A stretch of 6,955 nucleotides of DNA from Nanobdellota archaeon (GTDB lineage: Archaea > Nanobdellota > Nanobdellia > Pacearchaeales > GW2011-AR1), in the NCBI GenBank assembly GCA_018816205.1, contig JAHIWJ010000098.1, positions 1 through 6,955 of the forward strand, read 5' to 3'. Below, piece after piece: positions 1 through 6,804 of the stretch (position 1 is the stretch's first letter; each line of letters opens with the position of its first letter). The notes beneath the pieces were generated by a model. That model made no database searches, was not told the DNA's origin, and worked only from the letters and a program-made list of their open reading frames with translations. The position numbers and the translations under genes were made by a program.

Positions 1-1
1 G

Positions 2-436
2 AAGGCGATTGCGAAAGAAGTGGGAATTGATTATGTGATTGCGGATGTTTTGCCTGGAGACAAGGCGAAGAAAGTTGAAGAGTTGCAGAGGAATGGAATG
101 GTCGCGTTTGTTGGCGACGGAGTTAATGACGCGCCTGCATTGAAGCAGGCGAATGTTGGGATTGCGATGGGGACTGGGACAGATATTGCTATCGAGGCGG
201 GAGATATTGTGCTGGCTCGCGGTTCTTTGGAAGGAGTTGTTTCGGCTATTAGTTTGTCAAAGGCAACTTTTTCAAAGATAAAACAGAATTTGTTCTGGGC
301 GTTTGCTTATAATGTTGTTGCGATTCCTTTAGCGATTGCGGGGTTGCTGCATCCGGTTATTGCGGAAATTGCGATGGCTCTTTCTTCGATTACGGTTGTG
401 ACGAATGCTAATCTTTTACGACGAAAACGAATATAA
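2..436 (+). CDS. copA: Cu(I)-transporting P1B-type ATPase, C-terminal part (5' end outside window)
   Basis: Membrane pump that uses ATP to move Cu(I) out of the cytoplasm; the window holds only the last 144 residues. Seen: the end of the P domain, with LPGDK (17-21; the family usually has PEDK) and the Mg-binding hinge motif GDGVNDAP (38-45), then [12 protein letters not shown] (60-71). Two membrane segments follow. The first carries YN-x4-P (Y103, N104, P109) and the last M-x2-SS-x5-N (M125, S128, S129, N135). These are the TM7 and TM8 signatures of the copper(I) subgroup P1B-1, which supports Cu(I) (or Ag(I)) rather than Zn or Cd. The CPC motif of TM6 and any N-terminal metal-binding domain are upstream of the window. 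The protein ends in a basic tail, NLLRRKRI, as is usual. The frame is open from base 2; a GTG at 20 is internal, not the start. The neighbour at 555-1052 is convergent. The metal is inferred from motifs only. Confidence 0.94.
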   Translation, partial: KAIAKEVGIDYVIADVLPGDKAKKVEELQRNGMVAFVGDGVNDAPALKQANVGIAMGTGTDIAIEAGDIVLARGSLEGVVSAISLSKATFSKIKQNLFWAFAYNVVAIPLAIAGLLHPVIAEIAMALSSITVVTNANLLRRKRI

Positions 437-458
437 CCGAAAATTGAGAGCAAAAAAG

Positions 459-542
459 AATTTGCTGACAAGATGGAAGATATAACTGTAGGGGTTTGGA
501 GAAGGAAGCAAATTAATTTGTTGAGGAGATGGAGGATATGAC
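459..542 (+). repeat. pair of diverged 28-base direct repeats downstream of the ATPase gene
   Basis: Positions 459-486 and 515-542 match at about 22 of 28 bases, start to start 56 bases. Read in the frame starting at the first base of each copy, they give NLLTRWKI-stop and NLLRRWRI-stop. Both resemble the true C-terminus of the ATPase just upstream ([12 protein letters not shown], 410-436). The rest of the 118-base convergent gap 437-554 shows no clear terminator hairpin and no convincing gene. It may be an eroded tandem copy of the gene's 3' end, but similarity to 410-436 is visible only at protein level and could be chance. Confidence 0.45.
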
Positions 543-554
543 AAAGAGTACTAA

Positions 555-1052
555 TTAAACTGAGAGAGTAAATCTCATTGTTCCTGTTTGTTCTGCACGC
601 CTCGCTGCTGCTTCCATTTGATCCAAGAAATCTCGCTGGAAAAATGCCATTTCTAACTCGGTAGGCCCTAAATCTCTAATATTTTCTGAGGTAATTTGTC
701 CCGAGTTTGATGTAATTACTTGTAGAATATCCATTGGTGCGCCTTGTGCTGTTCCCCAAACTCCCCTATAATTGCCGCTTAAACTATCGGAAGAGGTTAT
801 TTGTTCCGTAGGTCTAAGATACCACAGAATGGGGCAAAGAGTTAAATCATTTGAAACTTTCAGGATTCCTAAAGCATTATCTTGTGTAAATTGTAACCCC
901 AGAACATTTTTTGGACTTCTGCCCGAAGTCGTAAGATCTGTAATTTGGCCATACAAGATTCGATTTGGAGCAAGGGTGATTCTTCCTTCTTGTCTTTCTT
1001 CTCGTCCTCTAAATTGATAACCTCCCTCTACACGATAGCTTCTAGATATCAT
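555..1052 (-). CDS. hypothetical protein, 165 aa, predicted beta-rich with C-terminal helix
   Basis: I do not recognise a family with confidence. Residues 1-120 alternate short beta-like stretches with turns (YRVEGGYQFRG, EGRITLAPNRILYGQITDL, NVLGLQFTQ, LGILKVSNDL, SGNYRGVWGTA). This is the kind of pattern seen in small beta-barrel (lipocalin- or avidin-like) cytosolic proteins. Residues about 128-153 (from PTELEMAFF to RRAEQTG) should form an amphipathic helix, and a last strand (MRFTLSV) closes the chain. There is no signal peptide, membrane segment or metal-binding cysteine pattern; the single Cys is not paired. The start ATG is supported by a TATA-like box ending about 22 bases upstream, which would place transcription start at or next to the ATG. 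It lies 58 bases downstream of korB on the same strand, but its own promoter argues that it is at least partly independent. Codon use is more A/T-balanced than in korAB. The barrel fold is inference. Confidence 0.7.
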   Translation of the reverse strand: MISRSYRVEGGYQFRGREERQEGRITLAPNRILYGQITDLTTSGRSPKNVLGLQFTQDNALGILKVSNDLTLCPILWYLRPTEQITSSDSLSGNYRGVWGTAQGAPMDILQVITSNSGQITSENIRDLGPTELEMAFFQRDFLDQMEAAARRAEQTGTMRFTLSV

Positions 1053-1073
1053 ACTTGATGTTAACCTGAGTGG

Positions 1074-1080
1074 TTTAAAA
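1074..1080 (-). promoter_or_regulatory. TATA-like box for the 555-1052 gene, possible leaderless transcript
   Basis: On the minus strand the sequence reads ATTCTTTTAAACCAC, with TTTTAAA centred 25 bases before the A of the ATG at 1052. Archaeal TBP sites lie about 25-27 bases before the start of transcription, so the mRNA would begin at or within a base or two of the start codon. The only ribosome-binding-like bases upstream (AGGT) are about 12 bases away, which also favours a leaderless message. Confidence 0.4.
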
Positions 1081-1110
1081 GAATTATTGTGGAAGAATAG
1101 TTATCTGCGA

Positions 1111-1977
1111 TTATCGCTTTAGGCCTTTCCAACCCTGAACTTTATTTTTGATGATGTTTTGGAGTTGAGGGAATTGGTCTTCGAGAGTTGGCCTTTGCTC
1201 CTGCCAGAATACTCCGAGAGCTATTTTGCCGTCGCCAATATTGTAGTCATATTCTTGAATTAATTTGATGGCTTCTTCTTTGGTGGTGGGGGTTTTGTCT
1301 AGGTAGTACATGTTTTTGTCGCGGTTGTTTATTGGGACGTTGAAGACGACGCAGTCTTGGATTATTTCGACGAAGGCAAAACCTTTGTGTTTGATGGCCT
1401 GTTCCATTATCTTTGCGGTTTGCTGCGGGTCGCGGGCGTTTGCTCTCGCGATGAAGGTTATTCCAGAGGATAAGGCGAGCATTAGCGGATTAATTGGGTT
1501 GGTGGGTTTTTCTCCGTGAATGTCAATCTTGTTTTTGAAACCTTTTTCGGATGTTGGTGTCGGCTGGCCGGTTGTTAACGAGAAGGATTGGTTGTCGTGG
1601 ACGAATAGCGCGATGTCGGCGTTGTGTTTTCCGGCTGAAATGAAATGCTGCAGGCCTTCGGAGTATGTGTCGCCGTCTCCAGCGAACGCGATGATGTTCA
1701 AATTCGGGTTTCCAAGTTTTAGTCCAATTGCGGTGGGAATTGCTCTTCCGTGCAGGCCGTAGAAGCCGGAGATGTTCAGGTAATCGAAGATTTTTCCGTG
1801 GCAGCCGATACCTGTGGCCATCGCGAAGTCTGTTTGTTTGTAGCCTTGGTTGATTAAGCTGGTGATTGCTAATTTTGCTGCTTCGAGAATGCGGAAATTT
1901 GGACAGCCAGGGCACCAGGAGATTTGATATTTTGTGTCGAGTTTCTTGTCGTGTTGGTCTATTGTTTCTTTTTTCAT
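1111..1977 (-). CDS. korB: 2-oxoacid:ferredoxin oxidoreductase, beta subunit
   Basis: Catalytic thiamine-diphosphate and [4Fe-4S] subunit of a CoA-dependent 2-oxoacid:ferredoxin oxidoreductase; 288 residues, usual for the two-subunit class. Seen: WCPGC (C22, C25), IGCHGK (C59) and the late QDC (C209). Together these are the four cysteines expected to hold the single cluster in the archaeal alpha-beta enzymes. The thiamine-binding segment begins GDGD (100-103) and closes at HDN (127-129), followed by SFSLTTGQPTPT, the family's xLTxGQxSPT element. FYGLHGRAIPTAIG (72-85) is the usual stretch before it. The start ATG overlaps the korA stop (ATGA), and a strong ribosome-binding site lies eight bases upstream, inside korA. 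Co-translation with korA follows. The substrate (2-oxoglutarate, pyruvate or a broader range) cannot be read from these motifs, so korB is a family-level name. No separate ferredoxin-like delta subunit is nearby. Confidence 0.94.
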   Translation of the reverse strand: MKKETIDQHDKKLDTKYQISWCPGCPNFRILEAAKLAITSLINQGYKQTDFAMATGIGCHGKIFDYLNISGFYGLHGRAIPTAIGLKLGNPNLNIIAFAGDGDTYSEGLQHFISAGKHNADIALFVHDNQSFSLTTGQPTPTSEKGFKNKIDIHGEKPTNPINPLMLALSSGITFIARANARDPQQTAKIMEQAIKHKGFAFVEIIQDCVVFNVPINNRDKNMYYLDKTPTTKEEAIKLIQEYDYNIGDGKIALGVFWQEQRPTLEDQFPQLQNIIKNKVQGWKGLKR

Positions 1978-3506
1978 GATATTAACTCCTTTATGATTTG
2001 TTGTTTTAGAATATCTGAGTGGAAAGGTCTCGCGTCGAATTTTAGAATTCTCTTTTTAACGGAGATGCCGGTCTTTTCTCTTATCAGGCGGCCAAGCTGG
2101 CCGGTAAGGTTGTTTTCAATAAGCAGGACGTTTGATGATTCTTCGATGTGTTTTTTGATTTCGCTGCTGAGGGGTTTTATGTAGAGAACTTGGAGGAATT
2201 TTGCGTCGAGGTCTTTGATTGCGTCTTTGATTGCGCCGGCGGTCGAGCCCCAGCCGATGATTAAATTTTTAGAATCTTTTTTTCCGTGGATTTTTATCAT
2301 TTCGAATTTCTGGCAGGACTTTTTGATCTCTTCGTATTTTTTCAGGCGCTTTAGGCCGTTTTTGTAGGCGATGTCTGCGTCTTCAGTGGTGTTGCCGATG
2401 TCATCGTGTTCGTAGGATGTTGCTTTTATGATTGTTTCTCCGGGGACTTTTCTCTTGATTTGTATTTTGGTGGGTTTGTTTATTGGTTCTACTAAGGAGA
2501 ATTCTGATTCGGCAAGATGTTTGTCTGAGAGAATTATTGAAAGGACGCCGTGCTGCTCTGAGAGGTAGAATGCTTCGTTTGTTTTTTCGATTGCTTCTTT
2601 TGGGGTGCCTGGGGCGATGACGACGCGTGGAAATTCGCCGTGGCCTGCTCTGAGGGCGAGGTTAAGGTCGCCTTGGGAAGTGTAAGTTGGGACTCCGGTT
2701 GCGGGGCCTGGACGAGACACTAAATATACGACTAGCGGAACTTCAGATTGACCTTGCAGGCTTATTCCTTCGTTCATGAGAGCGAAGCCTCCGCCCGATG
2801 TGCCTATCATTGTTCTTGCTCCTGCGAAGCTTACGGCTAATGCGGAGTTTACGACGGCGATTTCTCCTTCGGGCTGGAAGACAATATGACCTAATTTTTC
2901 CTGTTGTGAGGCCAGGATTTGGAGAACAGCTGTTGAAGGTGTCATTGGATAGGCGATGTAGGCATCTATGTGTGAGTTGGCGGCTCCTTCGGCGATTGCT
3001 TCGCTTCCGGAGATTATCCGTATTTTGTTTGGGTGAGGAGCAGGCAGTTGGATTTTTGTTGTTTCGCTTGCGTAGCCTGCATCTGAAGCCTTAAGAGCGT
3101 CTTCTACATTTTTTTTGATGGACTGTTTTATTTCGTCGTTTAGAACATCTTTTTTTATTCCGAGGATTTTCATTAATGCGGCGGCAAGAGCGACGTTGAG
3201 GTTTATGCCGAATTCTAGAAAGCTATCTGGTTTAATGATGAAGCCAGATTTTTTCAGTTCTTTTTTGTGGACTTCCATTGTCAGGTCGTCCATGGCGACG
3301 ATGCCGTCGATTGTTGATTCGTGGCTCTCGATTTTTTCATCTGAAATTGACAGGACGTTGAAGTTGTGGCCGCCTCGGATTATTGAAGGGTAGTCTCGGT
3401 AGTTGAATGTGAAGTAGCCTTGTTGTGTGAGAACACTTGAGACTATTTTTGAGACTAAGTTGATTCCTTGACCTGCGCGGCCGCCGATGACGATGTTCAA
3501 CCTCAT
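1974..3506 (-). CDS. korA: 2-oxoacid:ferredoxin oxidoreductase, fused gamma-alpha subunit
   Basis: Partner of KorB; the complex converts a 2-oxoacid plus CoA to acyl-CoA and CO2 and reduces ferredoxin. The 510 residues show, in order: the gamma domain (about 1-150; IVIGGRAGQG at 5-14, then YPSIIRGGHNFN); the alpha N-terminal pyrimidine-binding domain (about 163-335); a charged linker; and the transketolase-C-like domain II (about 413-500). YPMTPST (186-192) is the form here of the YPITP motif typical of these alpha subunits. TSGGGF (236-241) and RPGPATGVPTYTSQGDL (265-281) are also family hallmarks. This gamma-alpha fusion is the two-subunit architecture known from archaea and some bacteria. 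I chose the ATG at 3506, not the upstream TTG at 3533, because the family begins at the glycine-rich motif and the extra nine residues fall inside an inverted-repeat arm. The stop overlaps the korB start by four bases. Substrate unknown. Confidence 0.94.
   Translation of the reverse strand: MRLNIVIGGRAGQGINLVSKIVSSVLTQQGYFTFNYRDYPSIIRGGHNFNVLSISDEKIESHESTIDGIVAMDDLTMEVHKKELKKSGFIIKPDSFLEFGINLNVALAAALMKILGIKKDVLNDEIKQSIKKNVEDALKASDAGYASETTKIQLPAPHPNKIRIISGSEAIAEGAANSHIDAYIAYPMTPSTAVLQILASQQEKLGHIVFQPEGEIAVVNSALAVSFAGARTMIGTSGGGFALMNEGISLQGQSEVPLVVYLVSRPGPATGVPTYTSQGDLNLALRAGHGEFPRVVIAPGTPKEAIEKTNEAFYLSEQHGVLSIILSDKHLAESEFSLVEPINKPTKIQIKRKVPGETIIKATSYEHDDIGNTTEDADIAYKNGLKRLKKYEEIKKSCQKFEMIKIHGKKDSKNLIIGWGSTAGAIKDAIKDLDAKFLQVLYIKPLSSEIKKHIEESSNVLLIENNLTGQLGRLIREKTGISVKKRILKFDARPFHSDILKQQIIKELIS
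1986..1992 (-). promoter_or_regulatory. ribosome-binding site of korB
   Basis: The minus strand reads AAAGGAG, eight bases before the korB ATG and inside the last korA codons. It fixes the korB start at 1977 and shows that this organism uses Shine-Dalgarno pairing for downstream genes of an operon, unlike the leaders of korA and the 165-residue gene. Confidence 0.75.
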
Positions 3507-3518
3507 TTTTATTTGATG

Positions 3519-3605
3519 TTGTTTTGTGCGCAATTGGACAGCCCGTTTTTGTCGATGGTTGTCTCATTTGTACTTGCGCGTAGAACGCGCTAGCGCACAA
3601 AACAA
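3519..3605 (-). promoter_or_regulatory. korA leader with perfect 13-base inverted repeat (possible RNA switch or operator)
   Basis: The arms are 3593-3605 and 3519-3531 (minus strand TTGTTTTGTGCGC and GCGCACAAAACAA), a perfect match separated by 61 bases. Inside, next to the outer arm, 3576-3590 forms a second hairpin (GCGCGT, loop of three, ACGCGC). An overlapping 10-base palindrome, GCGCTAGCGC (3587-3596), offers a rival fold. The inner arm ends 12 bases before the korA ATG, in a stretch with no Shine-Dalgarno sequence. If transcription starts near 3605, as the TATA-like box suggests, the message would begin directly with the stem. Regulation by folding, or by a protein binding the dyad, is inference. 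The repeats are directly visible. Confidence 0.5.
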
Positions 3606-3626
3606 AATATGTTAAAGAAGGGGATG

Positions 3627-3646
3627 TTTTTAAATTCTCGCAAGAA
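3627..3646 (-). promoter_or_regulatory. candidate korAB promoter: TATA-like box with adjacent dyad
   Basis: On the minus strand, TTTAAAAA (3627-3634) follows a purine-rich GCGAGAA that could serve as a BRE. It is placed about 25 bases before the outer arm of the leader inverted repeat. Directly upstream, 3635-3646 is a near-perfect dyad (TTCTCGCAAGAA on the plus strand, five of six positions pairing), positioned where an operator could block or help TBP/TFB. A weaker alternative box, ACATATTT, lies at about 3607-3614. Confidence 0.4.
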
Positions 3647-4242
3647 ATTCATCTGCTTTAGCTGACGGACGAATTGAATCTATTTTTCTAGAAAAAGCGA
3701 TTATGAACAATGAACTTGTGCACATCCGAGGCAGACAGAGCTTTTCACCAAAATAAATTTTTGCAGGTCAGAATGCATCAAACTTATAGGCGTGGTTGGA
3801 AACAGCTTCAAACATGTGCAAATCACAACGAAATATCGTTACGCGGTGATGCGAACTGCGAAGATTGTGGCATTTTGCAGGATTGCGACTGAGGAAGTAT
3901 GCAAGCGACATGGGTCACAATCGTGGTTTTGAATGTGCAATCAGACTATGCACATATGACTGTAGACTGCCAGTGAACAATATGCGACGCGAAGTTAATT
4001 CGGATAATCAAAGGTCTGTCGTAGTGTCTTTCATTTTGCATGTGTGAAAACTTACGGAAAAGATATCCAAACGGAAACTTTTGGACTGCTGTATATTTTT
4101 GCTGCAGCTTCGGAAAGATGTTGATTCAGTGTTCAGTTAGGTATGGGGTTAATAAATCGCAAAGGATGTCTTGCTCCGCGAAGTGATTGCTCGGGCAGGT
4201 GGGTTGGCGGCGAGCCATCTTTACGGCAAGGAGGACGTCACA
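3647..4242. other. gene-free stretch of about 600 bases with clustered hairpins
   Basis: No open frame here reaches 65 codons and none shows a family I recognise. Several perfect stems sit close together: 3827-3840 (AACGA/TCGTT), 3838-3856 (GTTaCGC/GCGAAC with a bulge), 3863-3871 with 3914-3922 (GATTGTGGC/GTCACAATC, one G-U) and 3933-3955 (ATGTGCA, loop of nine, TGCACAT). This could be a structured RNA gene or a decayed insertion. I compared it by eye with the conserved cores of tRNA, RNase P RNA and SRP RNA and found no match. Base composition is more balanced than in korAB. Short frames open on both strands at 3632-3760 and 4156-4275 read plausibly, but neither is long enough to call. Confidence 0.3.
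4066..4085 (-). terminator. weak hairpin downstream of carB
   Basis: TCCAAA (4066-4071) pairs with TTTGGA (4080-4085) over an eight-base loop, and on the minus strand the stem is followed by TATCTTTT. It lies about 160 bases after the carB stop. The stem is short and A/T-rich, so this is at best a possible end of the carB message. Confidence 0.2.
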
Positions 4243-6790
4243 CTAATATTCGTCCCAGGATTTTATCTCCAATGAATTATTTTGCAAATATTCGAGTGCT
4301 TCTACCATTTGAACAGCAACTTTTATTTCAGTTATGATGGGAACGTCAAAATCAACTGCTGTTCTTCGGATTAAATAATCATTCTTCAATTCGAGAGTTT
4401 GATTGTTTTTTGGGATATTTATCACTAAATCGATCTTTCCATCTTTAATATAGTCTACTACTGTGGGCAATTTCAAGGAAAAATGGGTGGGGTTGGTGTT
4501 TTCTATTGGCCAAAGTAAAAGCTCTGATTGAATTCCATTGCTCTGCAAAAAGTTTTTAGTTCCGGCAGTGGCGAATAGGTTATATCCGAGGTGTTTAAGT
4601 TTTTTTGCACTTTCAATGAATCTTGCTTTTTGTCGAATTGGACCAGTAGAAAGCAAAATATTCTTTTTAGGCAATTTGAAACCTACAGAAAAAAATGCTT
4701 TTAGAAAAGCGTCATTGAGTTCTGTACCAAGACAAGCAACTTCGCCTGTCGAAGCCATTTCCACTCCTAAGATCGGATCTGTCCCTTTGAGTCTTGGAAA
4801 ACTGAACTGTGCCGCCTTCACACCAACATAATCCAAATCAAAATGTGACTTTTCAATTGGTTTTATTTCCTCTCCTAAAATTACGCGTGTTGCCAAATCA
4901 ATCATATTTATCTTGAAGATTTTTGAGCAGAATGGAAAACTACGGGAGGCACGTAAGTTGCATTCTATAACTCTTACTTTATTTTCGTATGCAAGAAACT
5001 GAACATTAAACGGGCCAGTAATAGCCAATTCTTTTGCAATCGACTTGGCAATTTTTTTTACTTTTCTGATTGTTTCTGTGTAAAGCCTTTGAGCAGGGAG
5101 TATCAAGGTTGCGTCACCACTATGAACTCCGGCATTTTCAAGATGCTCTGAGATTGCATAAATAATTAATTCTCCCTTATTTGCAACTGCATCGATTTCT
5201 ATTTCTTTTGAATTTTCTATAAACTTTGTTATAACAACCGGGTGTTCAGGATTAATGCTGACTGCTTCTTCCAGATATTTTAATAAACTAAAATCATCCC
5301 ATACAACATTCATTGCTGCCCCAGACAAAACATAGCTAGGACGAATTAATACAGGATATCCGATTTTATTTGCGAAATGAACTGCTTCTTCGAGACCTGT
5401 TAATTCCCCCCATTCCGGCTGGTCGATTTTTAGTTTGTCAAGCAATTTCGAAAATTTATGACGATTTTCTGCCTGGTCAATACTTTGGGCAGAGGTTCCG
5501 AGGATTACAACTCCGGAATCATGAATTTTCATTGCGAGATTATTCGGAATTTGGCCGCCCATGGAGATGATTATCCCTTCGGGTTTTTCAAACTCCCATA
5601 AATCGAGGATGGTTTCGAGAGTTATCTCATCAAAGTAAAGTCTGTCACAAATGTCATAGTCGGTGCTTACTGTTTCAGGATTATAGTTTAACATTATTGT
5701 ATTAAAATTTTTTTCCTTTGCAGATAAAATGGAATTTACACAGCACCAATCGAATTCGACGCTGCTTCCTATTCTGTAGGCCCCGCTGCCTAAGACAATT
5801 ATGGAATTATTTGAAGGGGATATATCATTTGAATCGGCGTTATAAGTTAAATACAAATAATTTGTCATTGCGGGATATTCTGCAGCAAGAGTATCAATCT
5901 GTTTTATGCTTGGAAATATTTTGTAATCTTTTCTTAATTCTCTTATCTTTAATTCAGAAAGATTTAAGAGTTTTGCAAGGGACACATCAGAAAAACCAAG
6001 TTTCTTGGCTTTATGCAAAAGATTCTTTGGGATATGCTCGCGATTACGAATAATTTCATATTCGCATTCGACAATATTCTTTATTTTATAAAGGAACCAT
6101 GAATCTATTTTAGTCAAACTGTGAATATCCTCCATAGTAAAACCTTTCTTTATTGCTTCTGCAATTGCAAATATCCTTTTATCGGTCGGATTTGAAAGTT
6201 CTTGTTGTATGCTGTCAAATTTTATGCTATCTCCAGTTAAACCATTCATGCCAGTTCCTACCATGCGCAATGCTTTTTGTAATGCCTCTTCAAAATTTCT
6301 GGCAATGCTCATAACCTCCCCCACTGATTTCATTTCAGAACCAATTTTTTTATCGACTTCTTTAAACTTGCCTAAATCCCAACGAGGCATTTTTACAACA
6401 ACGTAATCTAATGCAGGCTCAAAACAAGCCATTGTTTTTTTAGTAATCTTGTTTTCAATTTCCGTCAATGAATAGCCTAAAGCAAGTTTTGCAGCAACAA
6501 ATGCTAAAGGATAGCCTGTTGCCTTAGAAGCAAGAGCTGAACTTCTTGAGAGCCGCGCATTGACCTCAATTATTCTATAATCCTCTGAATTTGGAGCAAG
6601 AGCGAATTGAATGTTGCACTCCCCTACAATGCCCAGATGTTTTATTACCTTTATGGAAATTTCTCTTAGCTTGTGATATTCTGAATTTGTCAGTGTTTGT
6701 GATGGGGCTACCACGATACTTTCGCCTGTATGAATTCCCAAGGGGTCGAAATTTTCCATATTGCAGACAGTAATGCAATTATCGACAATA
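4243..6790 (-). CDS. carB: carbamoyl-phosphate synthase large chain, missing N-terminal quarter
   Basis: Makes carbamoyl phosphate from bicarbonate, ammonia (glutamine-derived when CarA is present) and two ATP, for pyrimidine and arginine synthesis. About 848 residues of recognisable protein remain, against about 1070 in a full chain. Counting from the frame's GTG at 6804: rest of the first ATP-grasp domain (9-200; IEVNARLSRSSALASKATG at 79-97), oligomerisation domain (205-322), second synthetase domain (335-650; LGSGAYRIGSSVEFDW at 338-353, RPSYVLSGAAMNVV at 488-501, SEHLENAGVHSGDA at 552-565, ECNLRASRSFPF at 614-625), and regulatory MGS-like domain (711-835; KKNILLSTG, FATAGTKNFL, IDLVINIP). 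The C-terminus (IKSWDEY) looks complete. Wording such as ECNLRASRSFPF and DYLIRRTAVD resembles animal CPS1/CAD more than E. coli CarB. Homology begins only at DNCITVCNMENFD; the codons before it do not fit the family, and a stop lies at 6922-6924. GTG 6804 is therefore not a true start. No carA is in the window. Confidence 0.93.
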
Positions 6791-6804
6791 CCATATTCGG
6801 GCAC

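Noticed and set aside
1310..3393. Several 69-98-codon plus-strand frames opposite korA and korB
   Set aside because: They are shadows: korAB on the minus strand shows full family motifs throughout.
3337..3600. 87-codon minus-strand frame beginning with TTG in the korA leader
   Set aside because: Most of it overlaps korA out of frame; its only private part is the inverted-repeat leader, and it has no ribosome-binding site.
3630..3725. 31-residue minus-strand frame (SRKIDSIRPSAKADEFLARI near its end)
   Set aside because: It reads smoothly, but it is short, lacks a ribosome-binding site and runs through the presumed korAB promoter. The opposite strand is equally open.
3710..4047. Two 60-codon plus-strand frames with several Cys and His residues (e.g. 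CANH and CEDC), considered as a zinc-ribbon gene or a frameshifted transposase
   Set aside because: Spacing of the cysteines does not repeat as in a zinc ribbon, no family wording is visible, and the hairpins cross both frames.
3640..4242. tRNA, RNase P RNA or SRP RNA
   Set aside because: No GTTCRAnTC T-loop, no GGAAAGTC/ACAGAA core pair, and no SRP helix 8 wording on either strand by eye.
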